Assembly (NCBI GenBank): GCA_026195755.1
Contig: JAPHRL010000117.1
Span: 1-7,469 of the forward strand
Reading direction: 5' to 3'
Source of the DNA: Kangiella sp.
GTDB taxonomy: Bacteria > Pseudomonadota > Gammaproteobacteria > Enterobacterales > Kangiellaceae
DNA length: 7,469 bases
The notes under the pieces were generated by a model. The model had not been told where the DNA came from, made no database searches, and saw only the letters and a list, made by a program, of their open reading frames with translations. The position numbers were made by a program, and so were the translations under genes. Shown piece by piece: positions 1-5,934 of this stretch (within the stretch, counting starts at the first letter, position 1; every line of letters begins with the position of its first letter).

Positions 1-1
1 C

Positions 2-991
2 CTTACTGGACTAGTGCGGATACTGGTTATTAACAGGCACATCCTGGACGACATGGAGGGTGGCCTTGCGTGGCTAAAGAACAGCATTCTTAAACTGTGG
101 CATGTCTTCAACCGCAACAGTCTCGACGGCAGCCGCAAAAATATCTCAGCACACTATGATCTCGGCAATGACTTTTTTAAGTTGTTTCTGGATAAACACC
201 TGATGTATTCCTCAGCAATTTTTACCGAAAAGGCGAACACCTTAGAAAAAGCTTCAGAGTTAAAGCTAAAAACAATCTGTGAAAAGTTGGATTTAAATGC
301 TAACGACCAGTTGGTGGAAATTGGTACAGGCTGGGGTGGCTTCGCGATTTACGCAGCAAAGAATTATGGGTGTCATGTTACGACTACAACTATTTCTGAG
401 CAGCAATACCAATACGCCAAGAAACGAGTCAAAGAAGAAGGACTGGAAAGTAAAATCACTTTGCTTAAACAAGACTACCGTAATTTGAAGGGCCAGTTCG
501 ACAAGTTGGTATCGATTGAAATGATTGAAGCGGTAGGACATCAATATCTCGACACTTACCTAAAACAGTGTAGCGATCTGTTAAAGCCGAAAGGCATGGC
601 ATTGATTCAAGCAATCACCATTGAAGACACTCGCTATAAACAGGCACTAAAGTCAGTGGATTTTATTAAGCGCTATATTTTTCCGGGAAGTTTTATTCCT
701 TGCGTATCAGTTATCGTCGATACCGCAAAAAAAGCATCTGATTTGCGATTGATTAATCTGGAAGATTTTGGCGACAGTTATGCCAGAACCCTGAACGAGT
801 GGCGAAAACGTTTCTTTAGTCATCTCGAAGAAGTAAAGGCACTGGGCTTTAATCAGACATTTATACAAATGTGGGACTTTTACTTCTGCTACTGCGAGGG
901 TGGCTTTATCGAAAAAGCAATTAGTGATGTGCATTTACTATTGGCAAAACCTGCTAACAAGAGGCCGCAATGGTTAGCCTTACAAAGTTAA
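2..991 (+). CDS. CFA-synthase-like SAM-dependent lipid methyltransferase, 5' partial
   Basis: The reading frame is open to the left edge, so the N-terminus is outside the window; the GTG at 14 is probably internal because the upstream codons read on in the style of CFA family proteins, which are usually about 380-420 aa. Counting from nt 14, the core has HYDLGND (47-53), MYSSAIF (64-70), SAM motif I EIGTGWGGF (102-110), SIEMIEAVG (167-175) and QAITI (199-203), all features of the CFA synthase/mycolic acid methyltransferase fold. Such enzymes transfer the SAM methyl to the double bond of phospholipid acyl chains at the inner membrane. Compared with E. coli CFA synthase (from memory), the bicarbonate ligands E239, I268 and Y317 are kept (E172, I201, Y290) but C139 is Ser (S67) and H266 is Gln (Q199), and H follows E no longer (A173). 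It may therefore make a methyl- or methylene-branched rather than cyclopropane product. It overlaps the next gene by 22 nt, implying translational coupling. Confidence 0.9.
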   Translation, partial: LTGLVRILVINRHILDDMEGGLAWLKNSILKLWHVFNRNSLDGSRKNISAHYDLGNDFFKLFLDKHLMYSSAIFTEKANTLEKASELKLKTICEKLDLNANDQLVEIGTGWGGFAIYAAKNYGCHVTTTTISEQQYQYAKKRVKEEGLESKITLLKQDYRNLKGQFDKLVSIEMIEAVGHQYLDTYLKQCSDLLKPKGMALIQAITIEDTRYKQALKSVDFIKRYIFPGSFIPCVSVIVDTAKKASDLRLINLEDFGDSYARTLNEWRKRFFSHLEEVKALGFNQTFIQMWDFYFCYCEGGFIEKAISDVHLLLAKPANKRPQWLALQS

Positions 992-1536
992 ATAAGGTGT
1001 TAAACTTTGTGCTTCTGCAAACGGTCTGGTTTGCATTGGTGATCGGCGTGGTTTATCAGCATATCTGGCTAGGTTTTGCTATTTTCATAGCGTTTAGTAT
1101 TTGGCAATTACAACCAATCAACCGAAAGTCCAACGATGTTACCATCATGATCACATTAGCGGCACTAGGCCTTGTTTTAGATAGCCTGTGGCTTCAATTA
1201 GGTTTGATCAGTTATGAAATGCAATGGCCATACTCATTCATCGCTCCGGTGTGGATTGTCATGTTGTGGATGGCCTTTGGTTTAACCATTAACCATTCGC
1301 TGAGCTGGATATTTGACCATAAAGTTATTGGTATTCTGATGGGAGCGATAGGTGGTCCAGTGTCTTATCTGGCTGCAGAAAAATTTGGAGCCGTAACGTT
1401 AAATCAATCAGTGTGGGCACTAGCGGCTCTTGCTACAGGGTGGACTTTAGTCATGGTCATGCTCATTACCGTTTTTGGTGAGTCATCAAGCTATAAAAAA
1501 AACCTGGTGGGGAAGAGAGAAACCTCATGGAATTAG
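970..1536 (+). CDS. DUF2878 family integral membrane protein
   Basis: This is a 188-aa, strongly hydrophobic protein with about five or six predicted membrane segments (roughly 10-30, 31-47, 57-80, 90-107, 117-136, 147-170). Motifs typical of DUF2878 as I recall it are GLVLDSLWLQLG (67-78), APVWIVMLWMAFGLTINHS (92-110) and GGPVSYLAAEKFGA (128-141). No catalytic function is established for the family that I know of. The ATG at 970 is preceded by AAGAGG (959-964) at a good distance and lies inside the end of the upstream methyltransferase gene, while its own stop overlaps the start of the DUF1295 gene by 10 nt. This packing says the protein works with the lipid-modifying neighbours, perhaps as a membrane partner or transporter, which is inference. 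Confidence 0.85.
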   Translation: MVSLTKLNKVLNFVLLQTVWFALVIGVVYQHIWLGFAIFIAFSIWQLQPINRKSNDVTIMITLAALGLVLDSLWLQLGLISYEMQWPYSFIAPVWIVMLWMAFGLTINHSLSWIFDHKVIGILMGAIGGPVSYLAAEKFGAVTLNQSVWALAALATGWTLVMVMLITVFGESSSYKKNLVGKRETSWN

Positions 1537-2300
1537 ATGTCGCTATATTGATTGTCATTGGGTTGTGTATTGTTGGGCAGACCATTGCCTGGTTGTGGCA
1601 AATGCATACCAAGAATACCGATATTGTCGATATCACCTGGGCGGTGCTGATTGTAGTTTGTGGACTGGTTTATGTCGGTCAAGCAGAGGGCAGCGGCTTT
1701 CATCGTTATATAGTTCTGTTGATTCCGGTTGCCTGGTACGCGCGTTTAGCATGGCATTTAATTGATCGCTATCAGATAGACCATGAAGATGGACGTTACC
1801 AACAGTTGCGAGCACATTGGTCCGACAATACGCAGGCAAAACTGTTTGTCTTTTTCATGTTCCAGGCCGTTTTAGCATTTGGATTCAGTTATCCTGTTTA
1901 TATTATTGCTTCAGCTGATCATAATTTGGATATGTTTGATGGCTTAGGAATTGCAGTAGCGGCAATTTCATTGATAGGCATCACTCTGTCTGACTATCAG
2001 TTGCGCCAGTTTAAGCGTAATAAAGATTCTAAAGGTAAGGTCTGCAATATCGGCTTATGGCGATATTCGCGCCACCCTAACTATTTCTTTGAGTGGACGC
2101 ACTGGTTTGCTTACCCATTGATTGGCTGGCACGCCGAACAAGGATGGCTGTTATATATCTACCCGATTTTAATGCTGCTGTTTCTTTTAAAGTTAACTGG
2201 CATACCGTTTAACGAGCAGCAAAATATTCGAAGTAAAGGTGACGCCTATCGAGAGTATCAGCGGCAGACCAATAAGTTTTTTCTAGGGCCGACAAAGTAG
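1527..2300 (+). CDS. DUF1295 / steroid 5-alpha-reductase-like membrane enzyme
   Basis: This 257-aa polytopic membrane protein belongs to DUF1295, a family in the steroid 5-alpha-reductase / isoprenylcysteine methyltransferase-like superfamily. Hydrophobic segments lie near 5-25, 36-52, 60-78, 105-128, 138-156, 192-200 and 205-224. The N-terminal NTDIVDITW (30-38) and the C-terminal signature GLWRYSRHPNYFFEW (176-190), followed by FNEQQNIRSKGDAYREYQ (228-245), match the nucleotide-binding C-terminal part of these reductases. Members of the superfamily reduce carbon-carbon double bonds with NADPH or transfer methyl groups from SAM; which applies here cannot be read from the sequence. The start at 1527 overlaps the DUF2878 stop by 10 nt and has a purine-rich ribosome site GGGGAAGAGAG from 1509. 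A reductase beside two acyl-chain methyltransferases would fit reduction of a methylene or unsaturated lipid intermediate, as inference. Confidence 0.87.
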   Translation: MELDVAILIVIGLCIVGQTIAWLWQMHTKNTDIVDITWAVLIVVCGLVYVGQAEGSGFHRYIVLLIPVAWYARLAWHLIDRYQIDHEDGRYQQLRAHWSDNTQAKLFVFFMFQAVLAFGFSYPVYIIASADHNLDMFDGLGIAVAAISLIGITLSDYQLRQFKRNKDSKGKVCNIGLWRYSRHPNYFFEWTHWFAYPLIGWHAEQGWLLYIYPILMLLFLLKLTGIPFNEQQNIRSKGDAYREYQRQTNKFFLGPTK

Positions 2301-2352
2301 TAAACCAATAAGGCTCATTAATATTACGTTATGAATAAGTGCGGAGAGCTAA

Positions 2353-3387
2353 ATGATTGCACAAGCTATTAATATAATTGAGAAAGGATTGCTACCTGAT
2401 CGTCTAGTACGACTGGGCATACGAAAGCTCTGCGAGCAGCGACTGGCGGAAGAGTCGGCTTATGATTGCGAGGCACAGGGCGAACGCTATCATGAGTTTT
2501 TGCAGGAGTTGAAATCTTCTGAGGTAGCCATCAAAACCGATAAGGCAAATGAACAGCATTACGAAGTTCCTGCACAGTTTTATCATTTTGCGCTGGGAAA
2601 AAATCTGAAATATAGCAGTGCCTATTGGCCTGATGGTGTTAATAACCTGGATGCAGCTGAACAGGCAATGCTGGAGCTTTATGCTGAGCGTGGAGAGTTT
2701 GTGGATGGGCAGGACATTCTAGAGCTAGGTTGTGGTTGGGGTTCCTTAACGTTGTTTCTTGCAGCCAAGTACCCGAATAGCACGATTACAGGAGTATCAA
2801 ACTCCAACTCGCAGCGTGAGTATATTGAGCAGCAGGCTAAAGAGCGTGATTTAAGCAATATCACTATCATCACTCAGGATATTAATCAGTTTGATCCTGG
2901 TCGTCAGTTTGACCGGATTGTTTCAATTGAGATGTTTGAGCACGTAAGAAATTATGAAGTGCTATTTAAACGAGTCAGTCAATGGCTTAAAGATGATGGC
3001 AAAGTATTCCTGCATGTGTTCTGCCACCGCTATTTGATGTATCCCTTCTTAGAAGAGGGTGATGATAACTGGATGGGACGCTACTTTTTCAGTGGCGGAC
3101 AAATGCCAGCGGCTGATACTTTTCTCAACTTCCAGCAATATTTACAACTGGATAGACGCTGGCTGGTTAGTGGGCAGCATTATGAAAAAACGTCTAATGC
3201 CTGGCTGGACAATATGGATCAGAATCACAAACAAATTATGCCGTTATTCGAAACTGTCTATGGTAAAGACTTTGCCAAAATCTGGTTTCAGCGTTGGCGT
3301 ATTTTCTTTATGGCTTGTGCCGAGCTATTTGGTTATGCTGATGGAAACGAGTGGATGGTTGCGCATTACAAGTTTGTAAAGAGATAG
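2353..3387 (+). CDS. CFA / coclaurine-N-methyltransferase-like SAM methyltransferase
   Basis: This complete 344-aa protein is a second CFA-superfamily methyltransferase, only distantly like the first. Motifs are HYEVPAQFYHFALG (69-82), KYSSAYW (86-92), SAM motif I ILELGCGWGS (122-131), SIEMFEHV (191-198), LHVFCHRY (220-227) and the C-terminal ELFGYADGNEWMVAHYKF (324-341). The last motif and the Glu-His pair E196/H197 recall plant coclaurine N-methyltransferases, in which the equivalent Glu-His dyad is catalytic, so this is the CNMT-like branch common in bacteria as unassigned 'CFA synthase family' proteins. No signal peptide is visible and it is probably cytoplasmic or peripheral on the membrane. 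The start ATG has GGAG at 2343-2346, six nt upstream. It follows the DUF1295 gene by 52 nt with no clear terminator, so co-transcription is likely. The substrate is unknown: lipid acyl chain or an amine are both possible. Confidence 0.88.
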   Translation: MIAQAINIIEKGLLPDRLVRLGIRKLCEQRLAEESAYDCEAQGERYHEFLQELKSSEVAIKTDKANEQHYEVPAQFYHFALGKNLKYSSAYWPDGVNNLDAAEQAMLELYAERGEFVDGQDILELGCGWGSLTLFLAAKYPNSTITGVSNSNSQREYIEQQAKERDLSNITIITQDINQFDPGRQFDRIVSIEMFEHVRNYEVLFKRVSQWLKDDGKVFLHVFCHRYLMYPFLEEGDDNWMGRYFFSGGQMPAADTFLNFQQYLQLDRRWLVSGQHYEKTSNAWLDNMDQNHKQIMPLFETVYGKDFAKIWFQRWRIFFMACAELFGYADGNEWMVAHYKFVKR

Positions 3388-3449
3388 ACGATTTGTTAAT
3401 AGATAAATGACTTGTTAAGAGCTGACCAATTGGTTAAGCGCTGACTAGT
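3374..3449 (+). repeat. Degenerate 19-bp tandem repeat, four units
   Basis: Four consecutive 19-bp units start at 3374, 3393, 3412 and 3431. Their leading cores are TTGTAAAGAG, TTGTTAATAG, TTGTTAAGAG and TGGTTAAGCG. Units 3 and 4 agree at 13 of their first 15 positions and units 2 and 3 at 11 of 15; unit 1 lies partly in the end of the methyltransferase gene and is the weakest. A perfect 10-bp palindrome, ACCAATTGGT (3425-3434), spans the junction of units 3 and 4. The array ends inside the candidate -35 of the histidine kinase promoter. Regularly phased direct repeats at a promoter suggest cooperative binding of a regulator, possibly the OmpR-type regulator encoded nearby, but the 19-bp period differs from the usual 10-11 bp of that family. 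Confidence 0.55.
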
Positions 3450-3471
3450 AGCACATAAATATATTTATAAT
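3441..3471 (+). promoter_or_regulatory. Candidate sigma-70 promoter for the histidine kinase
   Basis: A perfect -10 hexamer TATAAT lies at 3466-3471, in AT-rich DNA. The best -35 is CTGACT at 3441-3446 (four of six to TTGACA) with a 19-bp spacer, longer than the ideal 17. Transcription would begin about 3478-3480, giving a leader of roughly 20 nt with AAAGGGA (3486-3492) as ribosome site. The -35 coincides with the last unit of the tandem repeat, so a protein bound there could affect this promoter. Confidence 0.5.
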
Positions 3472-3499
3472 TTAGCTCCCCGGGTAAAGGGACATCAAT

Positions 3500-4804
3500 A
3501 TGAGTCAAAAACGTCGCGGCATACATTATAAAATCATCAAGGCGATGACAATACAGTTATTGCTGATTAGTGTGGTAACGTTATTGGGTGTCTATGGCGC
3601 GGCGAAAGTGGTTGAAAATGTTTTGATTAAACAGGCACTGGAAGGTGAGGCCGATTTTTTTTGGAAAAACTATGAACAAAATAGCGCCTTTAATTTACCC
3701 AACACTTTAAACCTGACCGGTTATATGTCATCGACCAGTCGTTCAGACGATGTACCCGATTATTTAGAAGTACTCGAGGTAGGTTATCAAAGAGTCGATG
3801 TGGATAACAGGCAGCCGCTGGTCCATATTTCTCAAAAGCATGGCAAGCGCTTGTATCTGGTGTTCGAAGAGGGGCAGGTTGCACGCCTGTCTTTCTACTT
3901 TGGTATTGCCCCGCTCGCATTCGTTCTTTTGATTATTTATCTACCGGCATGGATTACCTATATGCTGTCACGTCGAGCCATTTCACCTGTAGTTAAACTT
4001 TCACGTTTAATGGATAGCGTAGAGGTTTCTGAACGCTCCGATTTGAAGCTCGACTTTTCTGACATTGAAAAAAATGCTGATGCCGAAGTCATGACGCTGT
4101 TGCAGGCATTTGACCAGTATGCAGAGCGAGTCAATGAGTATGTGACTCGTGAAAAAAACTTTACCCGCTATGCCAGCCATGAATTACGAACTCCTCTGGC
4201 CGTACTCAAAGGCTCTATCTCATTGTTGGAAAAACAACAACTCAACGAGTCCCAACAAAAGATCGTGTCTCGCATGAAGCCAATGGTTAAAGAAATGGAA
4301 GACTTGCTGGAAGCCTTGTTTTTACTATCCAGAAATCAGGAGCCAGATATTGCTGAAGAACCGCTTAATATCAATGCTACTGTTAAGCATCAGCTGAGTG
4401 CGATTGAGCGTCTATATCCAGATAAGCAGATCCAGACCAGCTTGCATAGCAATGTTCAGCTCAAGATGCGTGTTTCCGAACGTCTGTTGGTGATTTGTTT
4501 AAACAACATAATGCTTAATGCATTTAATTATACGGAGAAGGGTTCAATTCAAGTATTTATCGGTCGTAGCTTTGTGCGCGTGTCGGATACCGGTATTGGT
4601 ATGGATGAGAAAAGTTTACAACGTATATTTGAGCCTTTTTATAGAGCTAATCGTGAGCAGGAGCGGGTCAAAGGATTTGGACTTGGAATGTCTATCGTTA
4701 AGCGCATCTGCGATCAGATGAATTGGCACATATCCATTGATAGTGAGTTGGGAAAAGGCACGCAAATTCAGCTAACGCTAAAAGAACATATTGCAGAAAA
4801 ATAA
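3500..4804 (+). CDS. Two-component sensor histidine kinase, inner membrane
   Basis: This 434-aa kinase has the standard membrane layout: short cytoplasmic start, TM1 about 15-36, a periplasmic region of about 95 residues (40-133) containing WKNYEQNSAF and LPNTLNLTGY, TM2 about 134-156, a HAMP-like linker (153-212), a HisKA domain with the phospho-acceptor in YASHELRTPL (H227), and a HATPase_c domain with N box NNIMLNAFNYT (335-345), G1 DTGIGM (363-368), F box FEPFYR (377-382) and G2 GFGLGMSIV (392-400). All catalytic motifs are intact. The periplasmic region resembles no sensor fold I can name, so the stimulus is unknown. The ATG is supported by AAAGGGA seven nt upstream. It lies 112 nt after the lipid-type operon with its own likely promoter and ends 6 nt before the stop of a convergent response regulator, its probable partner. 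It autophosphorylates and passes phosphate to the regulator's aspartate (family knowledge). Confidence 0.95.
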   Translation: MSQKRRGIHYKIIKAMTIQLLLISVVTLLGVYGAAKVVENVLIKQALEGEADFFWKNYEQNSAFNLPNTLNLTGYMSSTSRSDDVPDYLEVLEVGYQRVDVDNRQPLVHISQKHGKRLYLVFEEGQVARLSFYFGIAPLAFVLLIIYLPAWITYMLSRRAISPVVKLSRLMDSVEVSERSDLKLDFSDIEKNADAEVMTLLQAFDQYAERVNEYVTREKNFTRYASHELRTPLAVLKGSISLLEKQQLNESQQKIVSRMKPMVKEMEDLLEALFLLSRNQEPDIAEEPLNINATVKHQLSAIERLYPDKQIQTSLHSNVQLKMRVSERLLVICLNNIMLNAFNYTEKGSIQVFIGRSFVRVSDTGIGMDEKSLQRIFEPFYRANREQERVKGFGLGMSIVKRICDQMNWHISIDSELGKGTQIQLTLKEHIAEK

Positions 4805-4819
4805 CTAGAGTTATTCTTC
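4796..4819. terminator. AT-rich inverted repeat holding both stop codons; possible bidirectional terminator
   Basis: The arms GAAAAATAACT (4796-4806) and AGTTATTCTTC (4809-4819) match at 10 of 11 positions as an inverted repeat with a 2-nt centre. The kinase stop TAA (4802-4804) is in the left arm and the regulator stop (TAA on the minus strand, 4811-4813) in the right. A hairpin would need a four-nt loop and has few G-C pairs, and there is no long T run on either side, so termination would be weak. It could equally be an accident of two mirrored TAA stops with AT-rich flanks. Confidence 0.3.
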
Positions 4820-5497
4820 TGGTGAAGTGATTTTAATACCCAGACCAGGTACTGTCTGTAGCAGATGTTCTGCGAACGGCTTGTCGATCACTTTGCGTAA
4901 GTTATATAAGTGACTTCTAAGAACGTCGCTGTTCGGTACCAGGTCGCCCCACAATTCTCGCTCAAGCTCTTCTCGAGTAACCACTTCCGGAGATTTACGC
5001 ATCAATAGCTTCAGGATGTGCAAACCTGTCGGAGATAATTTGAGCTTTTGTCCTTGGCGCTTTACCTGCAGAGTTTTTGGATCAAGCTCCAGGTCATGAA
5101 TAACCAGCGGTTTTGAATCCAGTTCGCCTTTATGACGACGAATAATGGCATTAAGGCGTGCATCCAGTTCTTCAAAGTCAAAGGGCTTGATCAAGTAATC
5201 ATCTGCCCCTGCATCAAAGCCATCCAGTTTATCGCTTAATTGATCGCGTGCGGTGAGCATTAAAATGGGGATGTCAGACTGGGCTTCCTGGCGAATACGC
5301 TGACAAATGGTAAAACCATCCATACCAGGCAGCATCACATCAAGGATTAAAGCATCGTATTGATTGTTTTTAGCCAAATTAAGGCCAGAAATGCCATCCA
5401 TCGCATAATCAACAATATAGCCGCAAGCTTCAAGATATTCGCCAGTTGTGGCGGCTAATTCTTTGTGATCTTCGACCAGGAGAATGCTGTAAGCCAT
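4811..5497 (-). CDS. OmpR/PhoB-family response regulator
   Basis: This 228-aa protein has an N-terminal receiver domain (about 3-116) and a C-terminal winged-helix DNA-binding domain (about 130-224). Receiver residues are complete: acidic pair E9/D10, phosphorylation site D53 in ILDVMLPGMDG, T82 in LTARD and K104 in LIKPF. The effector carries LSPTGLHILKLLM (154-166), the recognition region SDVLRSHLYNLRKVID (190-205) and the wing with VPGLGIKI (216-223). It should act as a dimeric transcription factor once phosphorylated. The start is supported by AGGA in TAGGAACTACT just upstream. It is convergent with the histidine kinase rather than in an operon with it, and lies 47 nt downstream of yhbY on the same strand, so it may be read from the yhbY promoter or from one of its own inside yhbY. 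Its partner is most likely the adjacent kinase; target genes are unknown. Confidence 0.95.
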   Translation of the reverse strand: MAYSILLVEDHKELAATTGEYLEACGYIVDYAMDGISGLNLAKNNQYDALILDVMLPGMDGFTICQRIRQEAQSDIPILMLTARDQLSDKLDGFDAGADDYLIKPFDFEELDARLNAIIRRHKGELDSKPLVIHDLELDPKTLQVKRQGQKLKLSPTGLHILKLLMRKSPEVVTREELERELWGDLVPNSDVLRSHLYNLRKVIDKPFAEHLLQTVPGLGIKITSPEE

Positions 5498-5544
5498 AGT
5501 AGTTCCTAAAAATTAGAAGCAGCTCATAAGGTAGCTGAATTTGA

Positions 5545-5841
5545 TTATTTAGGCAAAATGATTTTAGGATTGGCCGATTTGCGATAAATCGATAGATTAT
5601 GGCCAATAACCTGAATTTTTGCTGCTTTAGTTTGTTGGCAAATATGGTCAATCATGGCTTGTTTATCATCACGCTCCTCAGCTCTGACTTTAATCTTAAT
5701 CAGCTCATGGTGATTGAGCGCAATATTGATTTCTTCGAGGACGTTGTCAGTAACGCCATTAGCGCCGACCATCACGATGGGCTTCAGGCTGTGAGCCTTG
5801 CCGCGTAAGAATTTTACCTGGTTGTTACTTAATTGAGTCAT
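5545..5841 (-). CDS. yhbY: Ribosome assembly RNA-binding protein YhbY (CRM domain)
   Basis: This 98-aa protein aligns along its whole length with E. coli YhbY (97 aa): FLRGKAHSLKPIVMVGANG (11-29), VLEEINIALNHHELIKIKV (34-52) and QVIGHNLSIYR (77-87). The GANG turn at 26-29 is the GxxG loop of the CRM RNA-binding fold. YhbY associates with pre-50S ribosomal particles (family knowledge). I place the start at the ATG at 5841, giving the family length; an upstream ATG in the same frame (5925) would add 28 residues without family support. The ribosome site GAAAGA lies about six nt before this ATG. It is divergent from rlmE, the arrangement seen in many gammaproteobacteria, and is followed 47 nt later by the response regulator gene. 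Confidence 0.95.
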   Translation of the reverse strand: MTQLSNNQVKFLRGKAHSLKPIVMVGANGVTDNVLEEINIALNHHELIKIKVRAEERDDKQAMIDHICQQTKAAKIQVIGHNLSIYRKSANPKIILPK

Positions 5842-5934
5842 TGCATCTTTCTGATAGTGATTATTAGCGGTCATTTTACCTGAAAAAAGGTACAATAGAG
5901 ACTTATTTGAGGAAAAAACAAGCATATTTTCTTT
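5842..5934. promoter_or_regulatory. Divergent yhbY/rlmE promoter region with a small dyad
   Basis: This 93-nt gap must drive both yhbY (leftward) and rlmE (rightward). For rlmE the best -10 is TACAAT at 5891-5896, with no good -35 at the right distance. For yhbY a leftward TAAAAT lies at 5878-5873, also without a clear -35. Between and overlapping them is an inverted repeat TACCT (5877-5881) and AGGTA (5888-5892) with a 6-nt centre, which might be an operator or chance. I see no heat-shock sigma-32 match, though in E. coli the rlmE-ftsH operon is heat-inducible. Confidence 0.35.

Noticed and set aside
14..16. GTG at 14 as the true start of the first methyltransferase
   Set aside because: The frame stays open to the left edge and the family needs more N-terminal sequence, so the gene is treated as truncated by the window.
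1475..1765. 96-aa open frame overlapping the DUF2878/DUF1295 junction
   Set aside because: It is a shadow frame of two well-supported membrane protein genes and has no recognisable features.
5520..5537. Terminator between yhbY and the response regulator (CAGCT/AGCTG)
   Set aside because: A 5-bp stem with an 8-nt loop and only an interrupted T-rich stretch afterwards is too weak to call.
5842..5925. N-terminal extension of YhbY from the ATG at 5925
   Set aside because: It would add 28 residues with no counterpart in YhbY and consume most of the divergent promoter region; the ATG at 5841 gives the family length and has its own ribosome site.
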